A stretch of 64,000 nucleotides of DNA, taken from the NCBI RefSeq assembly GCF_000332135.1, contig NZ_KB235895.1, positions 93,287 to 157,286 of the forward strand, written 5' to 3'. Source of the DNA: Anabaena sp. PCC 7108 (lineage in GTDB: Bacteria; Cyanobacteriota; Cyanobacteriia; Cyanobacteriales; Nostocaceae). The notes below the pieces were generated by a model. It made no database searches. It saw only the letters and a program-made list of their open reading frames with translations, and had not been told where the DNA came from. This document shows positions 1 through 9,500 of this stretch, one piece after another (position 1 is the stretch's first letter; each line of letters opens with the position of its first letter). The translations under genes and the position numbers were made by a program.

Positions 1-45
1 AATATCTGCTGCGAGTAAGTTGCCTTCAAATTGTACGCCAATCAT
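1..45 (-). CDS. Start of a gene running off the left edge
   Basis: Only the first 15 codons are present, read leftward from an ATG (MIGVQFEGNLLAADI). It lies 103 bases downstream of the SNF2-type helicase gene on the same strand, so it is probably the next gene of that operon. In DISARM-like loci a DrmD helicase is followed by a DNA methylase, which makes a methyltransferase a reasonable guess, but 15 residues cannot show this. The gap between the two genes carries the repeated aggattt-type sequence common in Nostoc intergenic DNA. Confidence 0.4.
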   Translation of the reverse strand, partial: MIGVQFEGNLLAADI

Positions 46-148
46 AATATTTTTCTGAATCAGGATGTCCAGGATTTAAGGATTTACAGGATGTTAGTTA
101 GTGTTGAGGTTTTTGTTGTCTGATAGCGCAAGCCATATCAGACAAAAA

Positions 149-3082
149 TTACGAACTATTCTTAGGTTTTGCTGGCTGTAAGATATACACACCTAACAAA
201 TCCATCGGTAATTGTGGTATTACCTGAACCTTGCCCTCCTGAGTAATTGCCCGTACACGCTGATGGGATTGGGATAAGGAGTGCGATCGCTCTTTGGCAA
301 ATAGTTCTAAATCTGTTTGCAACTCATCTAACCGATTCAACAACTCTTCTACCTCCTGTTTTTTCAGCCCCGCAGGAGCATCAGCCACCGGGTTAGCTTG
401 TTCTAACAATGCTTTTGCTTCTTCTGGTGTTAACCACATCGGATTTGAGGGCGGTCCGGTAAATCCCACTACCGCACATTCTTCTCCTAACAGTTGATGA
501 TTACGCTTGAGCGTATCCCCACCTTGAGCTAAAGCCCGACTACTAACTTTTTGTGTCAACAAATGTCGCAATCTTAACAACAATAAAGTTGTCCGTTTAG
601 TTACAGTATCCGTAGTTGTAAACCCGCACCTAGCCGCCAAAGGCTCTGGGGAATTAACCAAAGCTTCTTCGATAATATGACGCGCCAAACCCTCCACCAA
701 AGGATGATTCCGTCCTACATATTCCACCCCAAACGGTGCAGGTGTGGTAAAAGTAATTAACCGTTTTTCATTCCCTAAAGTGGGTTGTAAAAAATTAGGA
801 ATTGACGGTAATAACCATCCTTGTTTTTTCTCAATCAAGGCACAATTTAACTTTGCACAAGCATTTTTCACAAACCTGAATACATCCTCTTCACTACCGA
901 TAATTTGATCAGATTCCATCAATTCCTGTTCTACTTCTGTCGGTTTAATTGCCTTTTGTGCAAAGCGAGTCCGGCTGGTTTTTTCCCGTTCTACAGCCTT
1001 ATCCCATTGTTTATGCACCTGTTCAACGGCTGATTCTCCCTCATCTAATAAATCCAATAATGACAACTGCTGCGCGTCCGTACTCTTATCAAATAAAGAT
1101 TTAAACACCGCTTCAGAAACAGTAGTGCTATCCATTGGGACAGGAACAGTAATACCCAATGTTTTATGTATTTGTACTGCCTTACGAATTAACACTTCTA
1201 AAACTGCCCCATCTACGGGATTATCCTGACCATAGAGTAAACAACTTTTTACCTGAGTTGCTACCTGTCCATAGCGGTCAATGCGTCCTTCTCGTTGTTC
1301 TAATCTGTTAGGATTCCAAGGTAAATCATAGTGAATCACCGCACTAAAATGAGACTGTAAATTTACCCCTTCACTCAAACAGTCAGTAGCAACCAGCACC
1401 CTTTGAGGATAGGATTTCAACTCATTTAATCTAATTTCTCGTTCATCTTCCGACTGTTCCCCTGTAATGGCAATCACCCGAATTTGACCCTGCGGGTTCG
1501 CAGTCGCTTCAAGTCGGGAAACCCGCCCACCGCGCTGCTCACCACTTTTCTTTTCTAATTTCTGTTTCAGGGCATTTGCCAAATAATTAGCTGTAGCAAT
1601 GTAGCGACACCAGATAATCGGGTTGTAATTATTTGCCAGTAGGGATTGAATATAATTAATACAAGTTTGTAATTTTTGGTCTTTATTCCCCTGTAACTCT
1701 GCCGCAGATTGGATAAAAGTCCGCAGTTTGCGTTTATCTGCATCCCCATAACTTTGCTTTCCCTGTTCTATTACCACAGTGGGAGCAGCATCTACAGCTT
1801 GTTCCTGGTCTGTGGGATCATAAACATAAGAACTCATCAAATCTTCGTCCAAATCAGTCAGCAAACTCTCGTCACTGGATTTACTAACTTGACGGCTTAA
1901 TGTGGCCACAGCCGCAGCCGGAGAAGACATCACACAACGAATTAATGCCAATGCCGACCAATATCGCCCCCGGCGTTGGGCATGGCTCATTTCTGCGGTA
2001 GTAGTTTTGACTAAACCCCGTGCAAAGTTATAAACTTCTTCAAAAAGCTGTTTATATTCCTTGGATAACTTGTAGGGTTCTTCGTCTGACTTGCGTTCAG
2101 GAAACGGCGTTTCATTCCCTAACCATAGTTTCACATCTGCCCGTCGTCGTTGGATAAAATGACTGGCTAATGTATCTCGTTCTGGTTCTGTCAGTTTGTC
2201 CAACGTTAAATTTTCAAACTCTGGCTGGAGTAACCCTAACAATGACAGGAAAGATTCTTCAATTCCACTATGGGGAGTAGCCGAAAGTAATAATAAGTGG
2301 CGGTTTTGTTTTTGGGCAATCTGCTGAATTAATTGATGTCGTTGCTGTTGGGATGTACCCTTACTGCCAGAACGGGTACAAGTATGTGCTTCATCCACAA
2401 TGACAAAATCTGGACAGTGGGTAATAAAACTAGCTTTACGGCGTTCTGCCTTAGCATAGTCCAGACTAACAATTATGTGGCGATAATAACTAAATACATG
2501 AGAACCGTTAGGTATTGCCCGTTCTAACTTGGAAGCTGTACCAGAACGGACTACCACCGCATCAATATGGAATTTTTCTCTTAATTCTTGCTGCCATTGC
2601 TCACATAAGTGAGGAGGACATAAAACCGCTATCCGTCTCACTTCGCCTCTATCTAACAACTCACGGGCAATTAAACCAGCTTCAATGGTTTTACCAATAC
2701 CCACATCATCAGCAATCAATAATCTCACTGTTTCTAATCGCAGTGCCATCAACAGGGGAACTAGCTGATAAGGACGAGGACGCAATGACAACCGACCCAA
2801 GCAGCGAAAAGGACCCGCCCCACTCCGTAACAAATGCCGGGCTGCATCCATTAATAACACGGCTGCTGTGTGGTCTTTAATACTGTCAGCAGTAGGCAGG
2901 GGAAAGGTTGCAGGTGCTAGATTTTCTAAATTTAGCTGCCGATAAATCCCTACCATTTCCTCTTCGTGACCACTGAGAGGACGGAGACGGATCAGGTCTT
3001 GATTTTCATCTGGCAGCACTACCCATTGCCGACTGCGACAACTGACTATAGAGCCTGGGGTGGGGGTTAAGGTATCTGTCAT
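149..3082 (-). CDS. SNF2/RapA-family helicase, DrmD-like
   Basis: A 977-residue superfamily 2 ATPase. Seen directly: a RapA-like N-terminal part (CRSRQWVV near residue 15), a Walker A motif of SNF2 form (DDVGIGKT, about residue 123), a DEAH box (VDEAHTC, about 227), an SATP motif III, and a C-terminal helicase lobe with the EGVNLQ and QREGRIDRYGQ motifs. A coiled region lies near the C-terminus. Length and domain order fit the SNF2-like helicase DrmD of DISARM phage-defence systems and related RapA-like helicases. The start codon is the ATG at the divergent intergenic region. A further leftward gene begins 103 bases downstream, consistent with an operon continuing out of the window. No other DISARM gene is visible, so the specific DrmD name is an inference; SNF2 helicase is secure. 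Confidence 0.8.
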   Translation of the reverse strand: MTDTLTPTPGSIVSCRSRQWVVLPDENQDLIRLRPLSGHEEEMVGIYRQLNLENLAPATFPLPTADSIKDHTAAVLLMDAARHLLRSGAGPFRCLGRLSLRPRPYQLVPLLMALRLETVRLLIADDVGIGKTIEAGLIARELLDRGEVRRIAVLCPPHLCEQWQQELREKFHIDAVVVRSGTASKLERAIPNGSHVFSYYRHIIVSLDYAKAERRKASFITHCPDFVIVDEAHTCTRSGSKGTSQQQRHQLIQQIAQKQNRHLLLLSATPHSGIEESFLSLLGLLQPEFENLTLDKLTEPERDTLASHFIQRRRADVKLWLGNETPFPERKSDEEPYKLSKEYKQLFEEVYNFARGLVKTTTAEMSHAQRRGRYWSALALIRCVMSSPAAAVATLSRQVSKSSDESLLTDLDEDLMSSYVYDPTDQEQAVDAAPTVVIEQGKQSYGDADKRKLRTFIQSAAELQGNKDQKLQTCINYIQSLLANNYNPIIWCRYIATANYLANALKQKLEKKSGEQRGGRVSRLEATANPQGQIRVIAITGEQSEDEREIRLNELKSYPQRVLVATDCLSEGVNLQSHFSAVIHYDLPWNPNRLEQREGRIDRYGQVATQVKSCLLYGQDNPVDGAVLEVLIRKAVQIHKTLGITVPVPMDSTTVSEAVFKSLFDKSTDAQQLSLLDLLDEGESAVEQVHKQWDKAVEREKTSRTRFAQKAIKPTEVEQELMESDQIIGSEEDVFRFVKNACAKLNCALIEKKQGWLLPSIPNFLQPTLGNEKRLITFTTPAPFGVEYVGRNHPLVEGLARHIIEEALVNSPEPLAARCGFTTTDTVTKRTTLLLLRLRHLLTQKVSSRALAQGGDTLKRNHQLLGEECAVVGFTGPPSNPMWLTPEEAKALLEQANPVADAPAGLKKQEVEELLNRLDELQTDLELFAKERSHSLSQSHQRVRAITQEGKVQVIPQLPMDLLGVYILQPAKPKNSS

Positions 3083-4015
3083 TGTTTCGCTGTGTTGGCA
3101 AAGTTAGCAGTGTGAATTGGGTAGAAAGGATACTTCCTAACTACCTGCTGGCATGGGTTGTATTAATGACTATCAATATAACTGTTTAATATAAAGCTAT
3201 TTAATCAAGTAAAAGTGACAATTTTTACTTATGTGATAAAAAATGTAATATTTCAGCAGATATAGTTCAAGACAGTGAAACCTGACTAACCCTCTTTTGT
3301 CTGGGGTGAAACCTTCATTTTTACTAGGCTGTAACCTTTAAAATTCGTTAATTTATCCAATCCTGATAAAAGAGAGCTAAGAATGATGGAATAGCCTTTT
3401 TCCAAGACCCTGTTATAGTTTTCTGTAATCAATCACAGATGCAATGTAAATCTTTGTTAAATTTATAAACCAATACAATCTAGTATTTACACTTAGTAAT
3501 GCTGCTTAACACAGCTTATCTGACGATGGAGTATGAAATATGCAAAGCCGCTATAGTTGGTACGTTTAGGAGTTTAGTATTTACTTGACACCAAGAGACA
3601 GAGTTAGACTAACTCACCATAGCAACCGTATTTATACTTAACAAAATGGGTAGTGTTTAGCTGTTTACTGAAGTTTCATTACAGTATTTATCTAATTAGC
3701 AATGAAAATAACGCACGAAAGTGTTTACAACTACAATTAAATATGATTATTCTGTTACAGAAGAAGTAAAGCCAATTACTGAAGCTGTTGAAAATTACAC
3801 GCTGATAATTATACCTAATACCTAAACCAGTTCCTAAGCCAAAACTTGTTAACCGTCAAAGTTCTAACAATTGAAGTTTCTTATTTCAAGCCCTTTTTGG
3901 AGGAAAAATAAAGATTATTACATCCCCTCAGTAATCTAGCAAGTCAAGAATCTAGCAAGTCAAGATAGACATTAAATATTGTTGACCATTTACAACCACA
4001 GCAAAAGTATTAATT
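3083..4015. other. 933-bp divergent intergenic region
   Basis: This AT-rich spacer separates the leftward SNF2 gene from the rightward sacsin-like operon and should hold both promoters. No convincing gene or RNA was recognised. Near its right end a 16-bp unit (AATCTAGCAAGTCAAG) occurs twice in direct tandem at 3933-3964, about 50 bases before the start of the 854-aa gene, a possible regulator-binding site. Confidence 0.4.
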
Positions 4016-6580
4016 ATGGCAGGTTATCAAATTCCACCCGGAACAATTGTTAATAACATCAAAAGCCTATTACGGGAGAGATATAAGCAAGGGTTTCCTA
4101 TCATTAAAGAAATAATTCAAAATGCTAATGATGGACGCGCCACAACCTTAGAATTTGGCATAGTCAAAGAACTGGGAAATTCAGTTCAGCATCCCCTATT
4201 AAAGATACCTGCGCTATTTTTCCTCAATGATGGGACATTTAGTAAATCTGACAGAGAAGCTATATCTTGCTTTGGTATTGATGCTAATGCCAAAGATAAA
4301 GGTAAAATTGGGAAATTTGGACTGGGACAAAAGAGTATTTTTCACTTTTGTGAAGCCTTCTTTTATATCGCTCGTTCTCATGATATTCAAGAAGGCTGTG
4401 GTGAATTTATTAATCCTTGGGCTAATTATGATGGATTCGATTCTAAGCGTCCAGAATGGGGGGAAATTTGTGCTGAAGATAGGCAGATTATAGAAGATTA
4501 CTTGATTCGACAAAACTTAGTAAAATCTCAATCCAGTTACTTTCTGTTATGGATACCACTGCGTCAGCAAATGGCAGATGAACGTTGTATTTTGGCTAAC
4601 TATTATAATGATGCCAAGTCAGTGGAATCCAATCTACCTGAAGATATGAAAATGAGGATTGGGCAATTATTACCATTGCTACGTCATATTAGAAATGTTA
4701 GATATTGGTTAGAAAAAGATGGTGGTTCTCTTCAGCCACAATTTTCTGTGGGTTTAGATAGCCATAATCCCTGTGAACGTTGCATTTATCCCAATTCACA
4801 AAATGAAATAATCCAGCCAGATGAACACGATTTGCAAGGTAAAATTATTATTAGTGCAGATGCAACAGGAATCCGGTTTGCAGGAAAAGAACGAATTTTA
4901 CCAGCTAATGACTTTTCATTACTACTAGGTCAAAATCCAGAAAGCGTATCCAATAGTTTTTGGGATGATTTACAACAGTCATCTTATTGGACAAAAAGAG
5001 TATCAATTAATGAGTCAGCAGAATCAGAAAGTATACCTGATAAATCAATTCCTCATTGTGCCGTTGTTTTTACCAAGCAATCTCCAAACAATAGAAATAA
5101 AGCGAAATTAACACTACAATGGTCGGTTTTTCTACCTTTAGCAAGTGATGATTCTAGTCCAGAAGGAGCAGAACAAGAAGCCTATGAAGTAATTGATTGT
5201 GAAGGTGAGCAAGATTATACAGTTTTTCTACATGGTTATTTCTTCCTTGATTCTGGCAGAAAATATATTGAAGGATTACAAAAAATCCGCACTGGTGGAT
5301 TTATCCAAAAAACTCCTACGAATGAAGATGAAATGATAGCTCAGTGGAATTATTTGCTGGCTACTAAAGGAACTTTAAAACTTTTGCTTCCTGCTCTTGA
5401 GAATTTTACTAAAATTCATAGTTTATCTACTCAAGATATATCTAACGTTGCTCAAGCATTTTCTCGTTCACACTTATTCAAAAGCAAAGTATATAAACAG
5501 AGTATTTGTAGCGAATATCAGTGGGTGTTTAGAATTAAACCATCTCGTAGTGCTTGGGAACTCATTCCAATCAATGCCAATGTGAAATCGCTGCCTAGTA
5601 TTCCCCCTAATTGGGAAATCTTCCCGGCATTACGCGATTTAGCAGAAAATCATTATTTAATTCACACGGGAAAACCCAATCTTCTATCAAATGAAACATC
5701 TTTAGATTGGCAGGAACAAGAAATTATTGATTTCTTAAAATCGTTAGATTTAAATCTACTTTTTACTCAAGCTACAAATGTCAACTTCTTTGTAAATTTT
5801 TTAATCCAGAATAAAAAAATTATTGGACAATCTCAAATTCAAACCTGCTTAATAAATCTAATTAGAGAAGTATTTATAACCATTGGCATTAAAAAGCTTC
5901 AACAAGAGCAATTTCATGAAGCTCTTAAAAAGATAATTGCATTAATTCATCCTGAAAAAAGGTGGAAACTTAAACAAGTTACCTTTAATGAACAAGCTAT
6001 ACAACTTGTTTTAAGCGAATTATATCAGCTAGATATTGAGCAGCCACTATTAATTTATGAATTATTTGAGCCAACCTCTGCTGCTAGTAGTGGTTCTTTG
6101 AGCAATGAACAAGTCAAATCTCTTTTAACTCGTCTTAGTCAATTATTGACAGCAGAAACTACCCAGAAAGTAGCTAAAGTAATTGTTGAGCAAATTCTTG
6201 AGCAGACTAATTCACTAGAGATTGTTTTAAATCTTGTGTCAAATCTGCCATTATTCTTTGGTTACAATCATCAACACGATAAAACCTATATTTACTCATA
6301 CTTAGGTTTACAGCAATTCAAGCAAAAATATTTCCTATTTCGAGGTGATAAAAGAGACTATGAAACAGCTATTGCTACTGCTGTAAAAGCAGCATTACCT
6401 GAATGTAATTTAATTTTCATAGAACCAAAAATTTCTATAATTTTAGGAAAAACTAGTGCTTTTAAAGCTATCCCTAAATTTGATTCTCAAAGTTGCTTAC
6501 AGCTTTTAGCTACAAAACCAGATTTAGCTAATTCAACACAAAGAGCCAATTTATTAAAGGAGTTAATTAATTATGTCTAA
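4016..6580 (+). CDS. Sacsin/Hsp90-like GHKL ATPase protein (854 aa)
   Basis: The N-terminal 120 residues carry GHKL ATP-binding motifs: an N-box-like stretch EIIQNANDG (residues 32-40), a divergent G1 (NDGTF, 71-75) and a glycine lid GKIGKFGLG (97-104). This is the pattern of the sacsin/Hsp90 N-terminal domain family. The remaining 700 residues are largely helical with no motif I recognise. It is the first gene of the operon; its stop overlaps the start of the 1960-aa gene by 8 bases, so translation is probably coupled. Sacsin-type ATPases in bacteria are often found in defence or conflict loci, and the downstream toxin/antitoxin genes support that reading. It could act as chaperone or sensor for the toxin fusion. 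The ATPase assignment is strong; the role is inferred. Confidence 0.75.
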   Translation: MAGYQIPPGTIVNNIKSLLRERYKQGFPIIKEIIQNANDGRATTLEFGIVKELGNSVQHPLLKIPALFFLNDGTFSKSDREAISCFGIDANAKDKGKIGKFGLGQKSIFHFCEAFFYIARSHDIQEGCGEFINPWANYDGFDSKRPEWGEICAEDRQIIEDYLIRQNLVKSQSSYFLLWIPLRQQMADERCILANYYNDAKSVESNLPEDMKMRIGQLLPLLRHIRNVRYWLEKDGGSLQPQFSVGLDSHNPCERCIYPNSQNEIIQPDEHDLQGKIIISADATGIRFAGKERILPANDFSLLLGQNPESVSNSFWDDLQQSSYWTKRVSINESAESESIPDKSIPHCAVVFTKQSPNNRNKAKLTLQWSVFLPLASDDSSPEGAEQEAYEVIDCEGEQDYTVFLHGYFFLDSGRKYIEGLQKIRTGGFIQKTPTNEDEMIAQWNYLLATKGTLKLLLPALENFTKIHSLSTQDISNVAQAFSRSHLFKSKVYKQSICSEYQWVFRIKPSRSAWELIPINANVKSLPSIPPNWEIFPALRDLAENHYLIHTGKPNLLSNETSLDWQEQEIIDFLKSLDLNLLFTQATNVNFFVNFLIQNKKIIGQSQIQTCLINLIREVFITIGIKKLQQEQFHEALKKIIALIHPEKRWKLKQVTFNEQAIQLVLSELYQLDIEQPLLIYELFEPTSAASSGSLSNEQVKSLLTRLSQLLTAETTQKVAKVIVEQILEQTNSLEIVLNLVSNLPLFFGYNHQHDKTYIYSYLGLQQFKQKYFLFRGDKRDYETAIATAVKAALPECNLIFIEPKISIILGKTSAFKAIPKFDSQSCLQLLATKPDLANSTQRANLLKELINYV

Positions 6581-9500
6581 TCAATTACGTTATTTATTGC
6601 ATGGAAATCAAGAAAAATACGAGGATATTACAACTCCTTTGTATATCACTTCGCAAGAAAGTACAGTATGGCAAAAAGTAGGACAACAAGTTTTACAAAG
6701 ACGAGGTGAAGATTGGCGATTAATTGATCCACTGCTTGTTGAACATATTCCTTCAGCTAAAAGCCAAATATTAGGAATTAAATTATTACAGTCTGAAGAA
6801 GTTGTAGATTTAATTCGTGAGTTAGGAGCAGACTGTGTAGATGGTAATTTGCTAGAACAATCCGAGAGATATGAACTATTGCGCTACATTAGCCAATGGC
6901 CTAGTAATCAAGATTTATGGAAAGCTCTACAACTTCATGAAACAGTTAATGGAAAGCTAATTGGTATTAAAACAGGACAAATATATTTAGAAAATCCAGA
7001 TTTTACTCTGGATGAACGCCTGAAAGAATATATTGTGCTAATTCGTCAAAATAGACAAGAAATAAACCAAGATTGGATTCCAGTTTGGACGGCTGATGAA
7101 GCAATATCCACAATTTTAAATCTTCCTAATCCTGATAAATATTGTGATTTAATTTTAAATGCTATAGAACAATTGTCTGCATCAGAAAAAGATAAATGGG
7201 AAAGTGAACTAAAAAATATTCATTGGTTGGTAAATGTAGATAATAAGGCAATACAACCAAGAGATATAATCAAATTACCGATAAAGTTAGTAAAACATCA
7301 ACAAATAATTTCCACTTTAGATAATAGCAAATACACTGAAAATTCTCTGCCTAATTGGATAAAAAATAATCAAGCATACGGTTGGGTAAAAAAATTATTT
7401 AATTATTGGAATGCACAGGATATAATTGAAAAAGTTTTTTATCATCCCCAAAAGTCACTTACCCATTGGCGTAATTTCTGCTTAGTAATTTTAGACGCAT
7501 TGGCAGATATAGATATTTCTAAAAACCCAACATTAGAAACATTAGTAAAAACAGAAACATGGCTAATTATAGATGATAGCCTAATTTCTCCAAAGCAAGT
7601 AATTGAAATTATACCCAAAGGAATTAATAAACATTTATCTACATTAGTTGAAATCAGTGAATGTGAATATACAGAAGTATCACTTCTCTCTGAAAACATC
7701 CAAAATCATGATAGTTTAAAAATCGTTAAAAAGCTATTTTCTCGTTGGGATGAAAATAATGTAATTGATTTTATTCTTAATCAGTCTCAACCTCATTTAT
7801 ATCTTGATATCATTCTTGATGCTTTAAGCAGTTTATTTACTAATGTCAATTCAAGACTCACTAACAATAATATCCAATATCTAAAAACAAAACCTTGGCT
7901 TGTGGATATAGATGGAAATGCTGTTTACCCAGAAAATGTTCTTCATTACCCATCTGTAGAAGTAGAAATTGAAGAATTGTTACTAACAGTTTCTAGTTCT
8001 TATATAGCATCTTCACAATTAAATCAGCAAAATCGGAATCATGATAGTTGTTGGCAATGGTTAACGAAAGAATTATTTGTAATTGAAGATAAAGCTCTAT
8101 CAGAAATTGGGATACTTTTACAAGCAGCAGATGATTATCAACTGGGAGAATTTGAAAATGATGAGTTTCCGTTAGATGAAATATTGCAAGTATTTAACAA
8201 TATTGATGTTAGTTTTCTCCCAGTTTGGAATTTTGCTCAAAAACTTAATCAAGACCAATTTGAAAAATATTTATTGCCTAATTTATTAGGTAAACTTAAT
8301 GAACAAAAATTAATTAAAATTCTTCAAACTTTGTTTGCTTTAAATGCTCAACCTAATCAAAGCATAATTAATGTTTTTAATAGTTATTTAACATTAGCAG
8401 TTCATTATGATATTTTTCCACAAATCCTAGAGAAAATTCGCTTACTTAACCGTCGGGAACAGTGGCAGATACCTTATGAATTAACTTGGGGAAATAGAGA
8501 AAATATTGATGATTCTTATCTTCTTAACAGTGATCAAGAAGTAATTATGCACTCTTATTTAAATAATGTGCAAACCAATGATTTACTACCTCAGTTACCA
8601 CATTCTCAAGCAGCAATAGACGCAACAAACTTTAATGTTCTACAAAATTATTTTCGAGCTTGGGAACAGTATTGTCCTCATGAACCAATTGGTGCGTTTT
8701 TAAGTTTATTATGTGGTAGTGAAGGAAGCGTTAAAGATATTGCTAATCTTTATTTAGGTAAACGAAACTTAGAAAACTTGCGTCAAAGATTATTTGAAGA
8801 TCAACCCATACAAAATCGTTCCTTTCGTATTTATATAGGTCAGGCAAGCGATCGCACTAGAGAAGTACAATCTATTATGGGGGGTACTTTTAAAGCCAGT
8901 CTTGTAAATACCCCAAATCCTCCCCATCTTTTTGTTAGCAAACTTGCATCTGATGTCACAGAACTAGAATTATTACCTATTCAACCTCAGCAGTTTATTC
9001 CATCAGAGTTAGTCAATCTTCTAGAGAAATCTACAAAAATATTCCTAAAACAAGTCTATGAAGTAACGCCCTCATCACTAAATCAAATTTGGAAAGATTT
9101 ACTAGAGTCTGATCAACTTGATATTCAAGTAGCAAAAAACTTTTTACTAGAAGGTGCGCCTTATGTAATGAGAATGCTAGGCGCACATGAACGCATTCCT
9201 ATGGTTAAAAACCTTTTAACAAGTTGGGATGACTGTCGCCACCAGAGAGCAGAATTAAAGCAGGAAAATCGGTCTGTAGAGAATATTGATCAAAAAATTG
9301 AGGATCTTATTTCTCAACTCTCAAATTTACTAGAAGCTGAATCTTCGGAAAGTGAGCAGGTAAGAGAGCAATTATTAGCATCTGTGAGAGATAAGATAAA
9401 TTTACATGGCTACCGATGCCAAAGTATTCCCTTTGAGTTATTTCAAAATGCCGATGATGCAGTAATTGAGTGGAGAGGAATGTCATCACAAGGACAGTTA

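Noticed and set aside
2515-2880. 121-codon rightward frame
   Set aside because: It lies wholly inside the SNF2 helicase gene on the other strand and has no domain; it is a shadow of the real gene.
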